A stretch of 54,366 bases of DNA from Brachybacterium tyrofermentans. GTDB taxonomy: Bacteria; Actinomycetota; Actinomycetes; Actinomycetales; Dermabacteraceae. Both the position numbers and the translations under genes were made by a program. Positions 43,799 through 51,674 of the stretch are shown here, piece after piece. The first letter of the stretch is position 1, and every line of letters starts with the position of its first letter. The notes under the pieces are model-generated. The model worked only from the letters and a program-made list of their open reading frames with translations, did no database searches and was not told where the DNA came from. The stretch is from the NCBI RefSeq assembly GCF_014897585.1, contig NZ_JABUXW010000028.1, positions 1-54,366 on the forward strand, in the 5' to 3' direction.

Positions 43799-44773
43799 GT
43801 GACCGATCCCCGCCCCGACGACGCCGCCATCCCCCTCGATCTCGTGGATCTGTCCTCCCCCACCGAGGAGCGCAACCCGGCCAGCGCCGAGCTCGACTCC
43901 CTCGATGCCCGCGGCATGGTCGATGTGATCCTGGGCGAGGACGCGACGGTCGCCGCCGCGGTGCAGGAGCAGGCCGGGCCGATCTCCGAGCTGGTGGAGA
44001 TCTGCGTGGCGGCGGTCGCCGCGGGCCGCACGGTGCACTACCTGGGCGCCGGCACCTCGGGCCGGCTCGCGGTGCTGGACGCCGTCGAGCTCGCCCCCAC
44101 CTTCAACGCGGACGAGTCGATGGTCGCGGCCCACCTCGCCGGCGGGGCCGGTGCGTTCCTCGCCGCCGTGGAGGGTGCCGAGGACGATGCCGAGGCCGGA
44201 GCCGCGCTGGTGCACGAGGTGTGCGTCGCAGGCGATGTCGTGATCGGACTGGCCGCGAGCGGGCGCACCCCCTTCGTGCGCGGGGCGCTGCAGGCCGCCC
44301 GCGCCGCCGGGATGCCCACCGCGCTGATCTCCGCGAACCCCCGGGCCGAGCTCGCAGGCGATGCGGACATCCCGATCCTGCTGGACGTGGGCCCCGAGGT
44401 GGTCACGGGGTCGACGCGGATGAAGGCCGGCACCGCCCAGAAGCTCACCCTGAACGCCCTGTCCACCGCCATGATGGTGCGCCTGGGCACCACCTTCGGG
44501 AACCTCATGATCGATGTGCGCCCCACCAACGAGAAGCTCGTGGGCCGCACCGTGCGGATCCTCGTGCAGGCCAGCGGTGCCAGCGCCGAGGAAGCCGGGG
44601 CAGTCCTCCAGGCCGCCGGCGGCAGCGTGCGCGTCGCGCTGGTCGCCCTGCTCTCGGGGGCCGACGTCGACCGTGCGGCCGCAGCCCTCGCCGACTTCCC
44701 CCGGGACCCGCAGCGCTCCGGTGACCCCGCCGGCATCCGCTCGGCCGTCGCCGCGCTCGCCGCGCAGAACTGA
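43799..44773 (+). CDS. murQ: N-acetylmuramic acid 6-phosphate etherase
   Basis: Cleaves the lactyl ether of MurNAc-6-phosphate to give GlcNAc-6-phosphate and D-lactate. The 324-residue SIS-domain protein has TEERNPASAELDSLDARGMV near the N-terminus, HYLGAGTSGRLAVLDAVEL, the ESMVAAHLAGG loop with the catalytic-region residues, GLAASGRTPFV and STRMKAGTAQKLTLN. GTG at 43799 follows AGGAGCCCCC. Together with nagZ and anmK 12 kb away it makes a nearly complete muropeptide recycling set. Confidence 0.93.
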   Translation: MTDPRPDDAAIPLDLVDLSSPTEERNPASAELDSLDARGMVDVILGEDATVAAAVQEQAGPISELVEICVAAVAAGRTVHYLGAGTSGRLAVLDAVELAPTFNADESMVAAHLAGGAGAFLAAVEGAEDDAEAGAALVHEVCVAGDVVIGLAASGRTPFVRGALQAARAAGMPTALISANPRAELAGDADIPILLDVGPEVVTGSTRMKAGTAQKLTLNALSTAMMVRLGTTFGNLMIDVRPTNEKLVGRTVRILVQASGASAEEAGAVLQAAGGSVRVALVALLSGADVDRAAAALADFPRDPQRSGDPAGIRSAVAALAAQN

Positions 44774-44803
44774 GAACGGGGCGAACGCCCCACGATAATT
44801 CTG

Positions 44804-44832
44804 TGGACTCCGCACGCGCCGATCCCTACACT
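44804..44832 (+). promoter_or_regulatory. promoter of ABC-F gene
   Basis: TGGACT (44804-44809) and TACACT (44827-44832) with a 17-nt spacer give the most standard-looking promoter in the window. The leader of about 57 nt contains GTGAAGCTCTGA, a three-codon ORF. Confidence 0.5.
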
Positions 44833-44895
44833 CGTCGCCGTGAAGCTCTGATCAGCCCCTGACCCACCCGCGCCCCTGCGAACCGGAGCTGATCC

Positions 44896-46614
44896 ATGCC
44901 CTCATCACCCCTGAACCCCTCCGCGCTCGTCGCCGCCCCGACCGGCAGCGGCGACCCCGCCCTGCACCTGCGGGCCGACGGGATCTCCTTCTCGTTCCCC
45001 GATCGCCGCGTCCTCACGGACGTGAGCCTCGTGGTGCCCGCCGGCCGTCCCACCGGCCTGCTCGGGGAGAACGGCAGCGGCAAGTCCACCCTGCTGCGCG
45101 TCCTCTCCGGCGAGCTCGCACCCGACGGCGGCACGACCTCCGCCCCCGGTCCCCTCGGCGTCCTCCAGCAGGAGCTGCCCTTCGGGGCCGAGGCGACCCT
45201 GGCCGACGTCCTCGCCGACGCGCTGGAGCGCTCGCGCCGTCTCGAACGGGAGCTCGCCGAGGCGGGGGAGGCCCTCGGCGCCGGCGGCGGTGCTCCGACC
45301 CCGGCGGCGAGCCGGCGCTTCGACGAGCTGCTCGCCGAGGCGACCCTGGCCGACGTCTGGAACGCCGACCAGCGGGCGGAGACCGTGCTGGCCGGGCTGA
45401 GCCTCGCCGGGGTCGACCAGCAGACCGCCCTCGGCGCGATCAGCGGCGGCCAGCGGGAGCGGCTCGCACTCGCGCATCTGCTCATCGCCCGCCCCACCAC
45501 CTGGCTGCTCGACGAGCCCACCAATCATCTCGACGACGACGGGGCCGCCTTCCTCACCGCAGCGATCACCGCCCATCCCGGACCGGTGCTGATCGCCAGC
45601 CACGACCGCGCCTTCCTCGACGACGCGACGACGACCCAGCTGGACATGGACCCTGCCGAGTCCCCGCTGCGCACCGAGGTCGGCGGCCTCAGCGTCTACA
45701 CCGGAGGGTTCAGCGACTACCTGCTGGCGCGCTTCGAGGCCCGCGATCGCTGGGAGCACCGCTTCCGCACCGAGCAGGAGGAGCTCACCGTGCTCCGCCG
45801 GGCCGTGAAGGACTCCGAGACCGTCGGACACGCCGGTGCGGCGCCCCGCACGGAAGCACGGGCCTCGAAGAAGTTCTATGCGGACCGCAATGCCGCCGTG
45901 GTCTCGCGGCGACTGCGGGAATCCCGGGCACGGCTCGCGCAGCTCGAGGAGGAGCAGGTGCGCAAGCCCCCGGCGGAGCTGCACCTCACGCACCTGCCGG
46001 ATGCTCCGGGGCGCGGCCGCGGCGGGGGAGCGGGCACCGGCTCCGTGATGCTCACCGCGAGCCGCGTCGCGGTCGAGGGACGGCTCGCCCCGACCTCTTT
46101 CAGCCTCTCGACAGGCGATCGGCTGCTGGTCACCGGTGCCAACGGCTCGGGGAAATCCACCCTGCTGGACACGGTGACGGGACTGCTCGACCCGACGTCG
46201 GGCAGCGTGGACCGACCACGCAGCCTGCGCATCGGCCATCTGGGGCAGGACGACGAGGCCGTGCCCGGCCGCACCGTCGGCGCCCACCTGCGGGCGGCCG
46301 CCGCCGGCACCGAGGAGCCGCCGCCCGAGGACGGCGCCGTGCCCGAGCTGTTCGGACTCGTGCACCCACGGGACCTCACGCGACCGCTCGACCTGCTCTC
46401 CCGCGGGCAGCTGCGCCGCGTGATGCTCGCGGCGCTGCTGCTGGACCCGCCCGAGCTGCTCGTGCTCGACGAGCCCACCAACCACCTGGCGCTGGTCACC
46501 GCGACCCGGTTCGAGAAGGCCCTCGAGGACTGGGGCGGCACCGTGCTGATCGCCTCGCACGACCGCTGGCTGCGCAGCCGCTGGCAGGGAGAGGTGCTCG
46601 CACTGGGCACCTGA
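44896..46614 (+). CDS. ABC-F family ATPase (ribosome-associated)
   Basis: The 572-residue protein has two ATPase domains and no membrane segments. Domain 1: GENGSGKST, ISGGQRERLALAHLL, WLLDEPTNHLDDDG. A linker of about 85 residues follows, with basic, coiled-coil-like sequence (VSRRLRESRARLAQLEEEQV). Domain 2: GANGSGKST, a degenerate signature LSRGQLRRVMLAALL and LVLDEPTNHLALV. ABC-F proteins act on the ribosome as translation factors or antibiotic protection factors. The architecture resembles actinobacterial macrolide-resistance members, but drug specificity cannot be inferred. Confidence 0.87.
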   Translation: MPSSPLNPSALVAAPTGSGDPALHLRADGISFSFPDRRVLTDVSLVVPAGRPTGLLGENGSGKSTLLRVLSGELAPDGGTTSAPGPLGVLQQELPFGAEATLADVLADALERSRRLERELAEAGEALGAGGGAPTPAASRRFDELLAEATLADVWNADQRAETVLAGLSLAGVDQQTALGAISGGQRERLALAHLLIARPTTWLLDEPTNHLDDDGAAFLTAAITAHPGPVLIASHDRAFLDDATTTQLDMDPAESPLRTEVGGLSVYTGGFSDYLLARFEARDRWEHRFRTEQEELTVLRRAVKDSETVGHAGAAPRTEARASKKFYADRNAAVVSRRLRESRARLAQLEEEQVRKPPAELHLTHLPDAPGRGRGGGAGTGSVMLTASRVAVEGRLAPTSFSLSTGDRLLVTGANGSGKSTLLDTVTGLLDPTSGSVDRPRSLRIGHLGQDDEAVPGRTVGAHLRAAAAGTEEPPPEDGAVPELFGLVHPRDLTRPLDLLSRGQLRRVMLAALLLDPPELLVLDEPTNHLALVTATRFEKALEDWGGTVLIASHDRWLRSRWQGEVLALGT

Positions 46615-46656
46615 CCGGTCGAGGAGGTGCTCGCACCGGGCGGCTGACCGGTCGAG
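46591..46656. repeat. 33-bp direct repeat spanning the ABC-F stop codon
   Basis: Two 33-bp units at 46591 and 46624 differ at only a few positions; both contain a CTGACCGGTCGAGG stretch and the first holds the gene's TGA. Confidence 0.75.
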
Positions 46657-46757
46657 GCGGCAGGACAGGCCTCCGCCGTCACACAGGTTCATGTTCCTCG
46701 CCGACACCGCGGGTATCGGCCACGCTGGGCACGAACCCGTCTTCCGAAGGAGCCACC

Positions 46758-48053
46758 ATGTCTGCCACGCCCGCGCAGCCCCAGAAGTTCGAGACCCTCA
46801 CGATCCATGCCGGCCAGACCCCGGACTCCGACGCCGGATCGCGTGCGCTCCCGATCCACCAGACCACGAGCTTCGTGTTCCCGAGTGCCGAGTCCGCCGC
46901 GGACCGCTTCGCGCTCGCCGAGGCCGGCCCCATCTACTCGCGCATCAACAACCCCACCCAGGGTGCGGTCGAGGACCGGGTGGCGGCCCTCGAGGGCGGC
47001 GCCGCCGGCCTGCTGGTCGCCTCCGGGCAGAGCGCCATCACGCTGTCGATCCTGAACCTCGCCGGCGCCGGGGACTCCGTGGCGGTCTCCCCGAGCCTGT
47101 ACGGCGGCTCGTACAACCTGTTCAAGCACACCCTGAGCCGCCTGGGCATCACCCCGCAGTGGGTGGAAGATCCCACAGACCCCGCCTCCTGGCGGGCGGC
47201 GGCCGACGAGACCACCCGCGCCTTCTTCGTCGAGTCGATCCCGAACCCCAAGCAGGACATCCCGGATCTGCGCGCCATCGCCGACGTCGCCCACGAGATC
47301 GGAGTGCCGCTGGTCGTCGACAACACGGTCGCCACCCCGTTCCTGCTGCGCCCGCTCGAGCACGGCGCCGACGTCGTCGTGCACTCCGCCACGAAGTTCC
47401 TCGGCGGCCACGGCACCTCGATCGCCGGTGTGATCGTGGACGGCGACAGCTTCGACTTCGCCGCCCATGCCGAGAAGTACCCGCACTTCAACGAGCCCGA
47501 CGAGTCCTACAACGGTCTCGTCTTCGCCGGCCTGCCCGCCGCCTTCGCGACGCGTGCCCGCACCAACCTGCTGCGCGACCTGGGCCCCGCCGTCTCCCCG
47601 TTCAACGCCTTCCTCATCGGGCAGGGCCTGGAGACGCTGCCGCTGCGCATGGAGCGCCACCTCTCCAACGCCCGCACCGTCGCCGACACCCTCGAGGCCG
47701 ACGATCGTGTGGCCTCGGTGACCTGGGCCTCCCTGGACTCCTCGCCGTACAAGGCGACCGCCGACAAGTACCTCCCCAAGGGTGCGGGCAGCGTGCTCGG
47801 CTTCGTCCTGCCCGGCGGGCTCGAGGCCGGCCGACGCTTCGTGGACGCGCTGACCCTGCACTCCCATGTCGCCAACATCGGCGACGTGCGCAGCCTCGTC
47901 ATCCACCCCGCCTCGACCACGCACTCCCAGCTCTCCGAGGACGAGCAGCGCGCCGCCGGCATCGAGCCCGGCTTCGTGCGCCTCAGCGTCGGCATCGAGC
48001 ACATCGACGACATCCTCGCCGACATCGAGCAGGGACTCGTCGCCGCGAGCTGA
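46758..48053 (+). CDS. metY: O-acetylhomoserine sulfhydrylase (aminocarboxypropyltransferase)
   Basis: PLP enzyme making homocysteine (or methionine) from O-acetylhomoserine and sulfide (or methanethiol). The 431-residue length and [13 protein letters not shown] start are typical of MetY rather than MetB/MetC (about 380-400 residues). [20 protein letters not shown] binds PLP phosphate, and [16 protein letters not shown] carries the Schiff-base lysine. GAAGGAG precedes the ATG. No metX follows and no SAM riboswitch was seen in the 143-bp leader region. Confidence 0.93.
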   Translation: MSATPAQPQKFETLTIHAGQTPDSDAGSRALPIHQTTSFVFPSAESAADRFALAEAGPIYSRINNPTQGAVEDRVAALEGGAAGLLVASGQSAITLSILNLAGAGDSVAVSPSLYGGSYNLFKHTLSRLGITPQWVEDPTDPASWRAAADETTRAFFVESIPNPKQDIPDLRAIADVAHEIGVPLVVDNTVATPFLLRPLEHGADVVVHSATKFLGGHGTSIAGVIVDGDSFDFAAHAEKYPHFNEPDESYNGLVFAGLPAAFATRARTNLLRDLGPAVSPFNAFLIGQGLETLPLRMERHLSNARTVADTLEADDRVASVTWASLDSSPYKATADKYLPKGAGSVLGFVLPGGLEAGRRFVDALTLHSHVANIGDVRSLVIHPASTTHSQLSEDEQRAAGIEPGFVRLSVGIEHIDDILADIEQGLVAAS

Positions 48054-48117
48054 CCGCGGCCTGCGGGACGACGGCTCGCGGAGCGGGCATGCAGGCATCG
48101 TCGATAGGCTGGGAGAC

Positions 48118-48822
48118 ATGAACTCCGACCTCGCGACCCTGCCGCCCTCACCGCTCGCCGCATGGCCCCCGGTCTGGACCCCGGCCGCGGCGATCTTCGA
48201 CTGCGACGGCCTCCTCGTGGACACCGAGGGCCAGTGGGTGGCCCTCCAGGATCGGTACCTCGCCCGCCACGGCGCCGCCCTGGATCCTGCGACCCGTCGC
48301 GCGATCACCGGTCGGGCCGCCGAGGTCGTGGTGGTCACCATCGCGGAGGCTGTGGGCAAGGACCCCGTGGAGGTCGGGAAGGAGCTGGTGGAGGAGCATC
48401 GACGCACCGTCGGCGAGAAGCTGACCCCCATCCCCGGCGCCCTGGACACGCTGCGGGCGATCGCCGCCGTGCGGCCCGTCGCCGTCGCCTCGAACTCTCC
48501 GCGGGATCTGCTCGAGGTCAAGCTCGCCGGCCTCGGCATCGCCGACGTCGTGGACGCCTCGATCGCGATCGAGGACGTCGACGCCCCCAAGCCCGCCCCG
48601 GACATGTACCTCGCCGCGGCCCGGGCGCTGGGCGCCGAGCCCTCCGAGTGCCTGGGCTTCGAGGACTCCGAGACCGGGGCCGAGGCCGCGCTCGCCGCCG
48701 GCCTGCAGCTGATCGCGGTCCCCTCGATCCCCGGCCAGGACCCGCGTGCGCCGCGCCGGCTCGACTCCCTCGCGGACCCGGTGCTGGCCACCTGGATCGC
48801 CGGCTGGGAGAGCACCCGATGA
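48118..48822 (+). CDS. HAD family phosphatase, copy 1
   Basis: The 234-residue protein has the HAD nucleophile motif FDCDGLLVDTE near residue 25, a four-helix cap, VASNSPRDL as motif II, a lysine in KPAPDMYLAAA and FEDSETG as the acidic motif IV. It resembles beta-phosphoglucomutase-like sugar phosphatases; substrate unknown. TAGGCT lies 7 nt before the ATG, suggesting a leaderless transcript. The stop overlaps the next gene (ATGA), which encodes a paralog. Confidence 0.82.
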   Translation: MNSDLATLPPSPLAAWPPVWTPAAAIFDCDGLLVDTEGQWVALQDRYLARHGAALDPATRRAITGRAAEVVVVTIAEAVGKDPVEVGKELVEEHRRTVGEKLTPIPGALDTLRAIAAVRPVAVASNSPRDLLEVKLAGLGIADVVDASIAIEDVDAPKPAPDMYLAAARALGAEPSECLGFEDSETGAEAALAAGLQLIAVPSIPGQDPRAPRRLDSLADPVLATWIAGWESTR

Positions 48823-49511
48823 GCCCGACGAGCGCAGCCTCCGCGCCGAACCGCTTCACGGAGGCCTTCGGCGACTGGACCCCGCAGGCCGTCGTCTTCG
48901 ACTGCGACGGCCTGCTGCTGGACACCGAGACGGTCTGGCAGCGCGCCCAGGACACCGTCGTCGGCGCCCGCGGCGTGACCCTGTCCGCGGCCGACGAGGC
49001 CGCGCTGCACGGGTCCACGCTCGAGGACGCCGCAGCGCTGATCGCGGCGCGGGCCGGGCAGGACCCGCAGGCCATCGATGCGGACCTGCGCCGTGAGTTC
49101 GACCGGGAGCTCGGCACCGGGATCCGGCTGATGCCCGGCGCCGAGGAGATCGTGCGCCTGACCGGCGCGACGGTGCCGCTGGGGTGCGCCTCCAACTCCT
49201 GGCTGGAGTCCCTCGAGGAGAAGCTGGTCCTGGGCGGCCTGCGCGAGCATTTCACCGTGCTCGAGGCCTCGGACACCGTCGAGCGCGCCAAGCCGGCCCC
49301 GGACATGTATGCCGCGGCGGCCCGCGCCCTCGGCGCCGATCCGGTGCGCACCCTCGCCTTCGAGGACTCGGGGACCGGAGCCCAGGCCGCCCGCGACGCC
49401 GGACTGCGCCTGATCGCCGTGCCCGCGCCCGGCCACCCCGTCCCGTCGGCCGATCTGGTCCTGGGGGACCTCACCGATCCGGAGCTGGCGTCCTGGATCG
49501 CCACCTGGTGA
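48819..49511 (+). CDS. HAD family phosphatase, copy 2
   Basis: The 230-residue protein has the same layout as its neighbour: FDCDGLLLDTE, CASNSWLESLEEKL, KPAPDMYAAAARALGA, FEDSGTGAQAARDAGLRLIA. Identity by eye is perhaps 40%, so the duplication is old. The caps differ most, pointing to different substrates. It is the last gene of the pair. Confidence 0.82.
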   Translation: MSPTSAASAPNRFTEAFGDWTPQAVVFDCDGLLLDTETVWQRAQDTVVGARGVTLSAADEAALHGSTLEDAAALIAARAGQDPQAIDADLRREFDRELGTGIRLMPGAEEIVRLTGATVPLGCASNSWLESLEEKLVLGGLREHFTVLEASDTVERAKPAPDMYAAAARALGADPVRTLAFEDSGTGAQAARDAGLRLIAVPAPGHPVPSADLVLGDLTDPELASWIATW

Positions 49512-49569
49512 GAGCCGAGGGGAGAGGGGCCGGAAGGCCCGTCGGGCGCGGGGCGGCGAGGGCCGTGGC

Positions 49570-49582
49570 GGGAACTGTTCCC
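49570..49582. promoter_or_regulatory. palindrome GGGAACTGTTCCC
   Basis: A perfect palindrome about the central T lies 105 nt upstream of the thioredoxin-NHL gene in a 175-bp gap. It resembles a repressor site. The spacing rules out the actinobacterial LexA box. Confidence 0.3.
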
Positions 49583-49686
49583 GAGGAGTCCGCGTCGTCG
49601 CTGGTCATGGCTCCTCGCGCACGAGGATGTCCACGCATGTCACCTGAGTTGGCCTCGATGCCGCGGGGCAGTGTTCACTGGACCCC

Positions 49687-51630
49687 ATGACCACTCCGCA
49701 CGACGACCCCTCCGCGCCGCTGACAGCCCGAGCCCATGGATCCGCTCTGCGCGGCCGCGGCTGGCTGAACACCGGTGGCGTCGACCTCGATCTGGAATCC
49801 CTGCGCGGCAAGATCGTGCTGCTGGACTTCTGGACGTTCTGCTGCGTGAACTGCCTGCATGTCCTCGACGAGCTGCGGCCGCTCGAGGAGAAGTGGGCCG
49901 ATGAGCTCGTCGTCATCGGGGTGCACTCCCCGAAGTTCGAGTTCGAGAAGGACCCGGACGCGCTCGCCGCGAACATCGAGCGCTACGAGGTCACCCACCC
50001 GGTCATCGACGACCCGGAGCTGGAGACCTGGACCGAGTACGGCGCCCGCGCCTGGCCCACCCTGATGGTGCTCGACACGCACGGACGCATCGCCGGCAAC
50101 CTCTCCGGCGAGGGGCACGCCGCGAACCTCGACCAGCTGATCGAGCGGCTCGTGGCCGAAGGGGAGGCGGACAGCTCCCTGCGGCGCGGTCCTGCGCCCA
50201 CGGTGCTCACCGAACGGACCCCGCAGACCCTCCGGTTCCCCTCGAAGCTCACGCCGCTGCCCGATGGCCGCCTCGTGGTCTCCGACGCCGGTCAGCACCG
50301 TCTGGTGGTCTTCCAGGACGACGGCCAGACGGTCGACGAGGTGATCGGCACCGGCACCCGCGGCCACACCGACGGCGACTCCGAGACCGCCCAGTTCACC
50401 GAACCCAACGGCGTGCTCGCCCTCCCGCACGAGGTCGCTGTCGAGGTCGGCTACGACCTGCTGGTGGCCGATACAGCCAACCACCTCCTGCGCGGGGTGA
50501 AGGTGGGCCAGGATCGCCTGCTGCGCTCCCGCACGGCGACCGAGGTGTTCACCGTGGCCGGCAGCGGAGCCCAGTGGATGCAGGGCGAGCCCCTGCCCCG
50601 GGGCGAGGGCGATGCCCGCGACTACGCGCTCTCCACCCCGTGGGACCTCACCTGGTCCCACGTCCTGAACCGGGCCGTGATCGCGATGGCCGGCATCCAC
50701 CAGCTGTGGACCTACGACCCCGTCACCGGCGCGCTCCTCGTGCTCGCGGGCACCACCCAGGAAGGCCTGGTCGACGGCCCGGCCGTCACCTCCTGGTGGG
50801 CGCAGCCCTCGGGTCTGGACGAGCTGCCCGACGGGCGGATCGCCGTGGCCGACTCCGAGACCTCTGCCGTGCGCATCCTGGATCCCCACACCATGCAGGT
50901 GGGCACCCTCGTGGGCCAGGGCCTGTTCGACTTCGGCCACGTCGACGGCCCCGCCGGGCCCGACGGCGTCGCCCGGCTCCAGCACCCCCTCGCGGTCACC
51001 GCCCTGCCCGACGGCAGGATCGCCGTGGCCGACACGTACAACGGCGCGATCCGGATCATCGAGGAGCATGACCTCCAGGACCCCGAGGTGACCGCCGAGG
51101 TCACCGTCGTCACGGTCGCGACCGATCTCGACGAGCCCTCCGCGGCGATCGTCGGCCCGCCGGTCGACGGCATCGGCCAGCTGATCGTCGTGGAGTCGGG
51201 GGCGCATCGCGTCACCTGGGTGCCGGTCGCCAAGGCCGCCGAGCGTGTCCTGGACAAGGGCGCGCTGCGCTCCGAGCGGCCGGTCACGGAGGTCGGCCCC
51301 GGCCCCCTCACCGTGCGCGTCCTGTTCACCCCTCCCGAGGGCCACAAGCTCGACAACTCCCTGGGCCCGTCGACCCAGGTGACGGTCTCGACCACCCCGT
51401 CGGCCATGCTCACCGCCGGCAGCGGAGTGGGCACCGACCTCGAGCGCACGCTCGAGCTGGACCCCGCCTACTCCGAGGGCGTCCTGCACGTGAACGCGCG
51501 CGCCGCCTCCTGCGATGCGGATCCGGCCGTGGAGTTCCCGGCCTGCCATATGCACCAGCAGGACTGGGGCGTGCCGATCCGTGTCGTCGACGGCGCCCCG
51601 ACCCATCTGGACCTGTCCCTGCTCGCCTGA
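49687..51630 (+). CDS. thioredoxin-like domain plus NHL beta-propeller protein
   Basis: The 647-residue protein has no signal peptide. Residues about 30-165 form a TlpA/thioredoxin-like domain with WTFCCVNC (active CxxC, Cys53 and Cys56, plus an extra Cys52) and the cis-proline region RAWPTLMVLD. Residues about 180-480 carry NHL-type repeats, for example LPDGRLVVSDAGQHRLVVF, ADTANHLLRGV and LPDGRIAVADTYNGAIRI. The last 150 residues are beta-rich with a late cysteine pair (ASCDADPAVEFPAC). This is the layout of NHLRC2-like proteins, whose function is poorly known; a cytoplasmic redox role is likely. Confidence 0.85.
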   Translation: MTTPHDDPSAPLTARAHGSALRGRGWLNTGGVDLDLESLRGKIVLLDFWTFCCVNCLHVLDELRPLEEKWADELVVIGVHSPKFEFEKDPDALAANIERYEVTHPVIDDPELETWTEYGARAWPTLMVLDTHGRIAGNLSGEGHAANLDQLIERLVAEGEADSSLRRGPAPTVLTERTPQTLRFPSKLTPLPDGRLVVSDAGQHRLVVFQDDGQTVDEVIGTGTRGHTDGDSETAQFTEPNGVLALPHEVAVEVGYDLLVADTANHLLRGVKVGQDRLLRSRTATEVFTVAGSGAQWMQGEPLPRGEGDARDYALSTPWDLTWSHVLNRAVIAMAGIHQLWTYDPVTGALLVLAGTTQEGLVDGPAVTSWWAQPSGLDELPDGRIAVADSETSAVRILDPHTMQVGTLVGQGLFDFGHVDGPAGPDGVARLQHPLAVTALPDGRIAVADTYNGAIRIIEEHDLQDPEVTAEVTVVTVATDLDEPSAAIVGPPVDGIGQLIVVESGAHRVTWVPVAKAAERVLDKGALRSERPVTEVGPGPLTVRVLFTPPEGHKLDNSLGPSTQVTVSTTPSAMLTAGSGVGTDLERTLELDPAYSEGVLHVNARAASCDADPAVEFPACHMHQQDWGVPIRVVDGAPTHLDLSLLA

Positions 51631-51674
51631 GTCGACCGCTGACCCCGCTGAGCCCCGACGTCGGAAGCTGACCT

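Noticed and set aside
46657..46757. SAM or other riboswitch before metY
   Set aside because: No conserved riboswitch elements; only a normal ribosome binding site.
49570..49582. LexA/SOS box
   Set aside because: GAAC and GTTC are separated by one base instead of the four of actinobacterial LexA sites.
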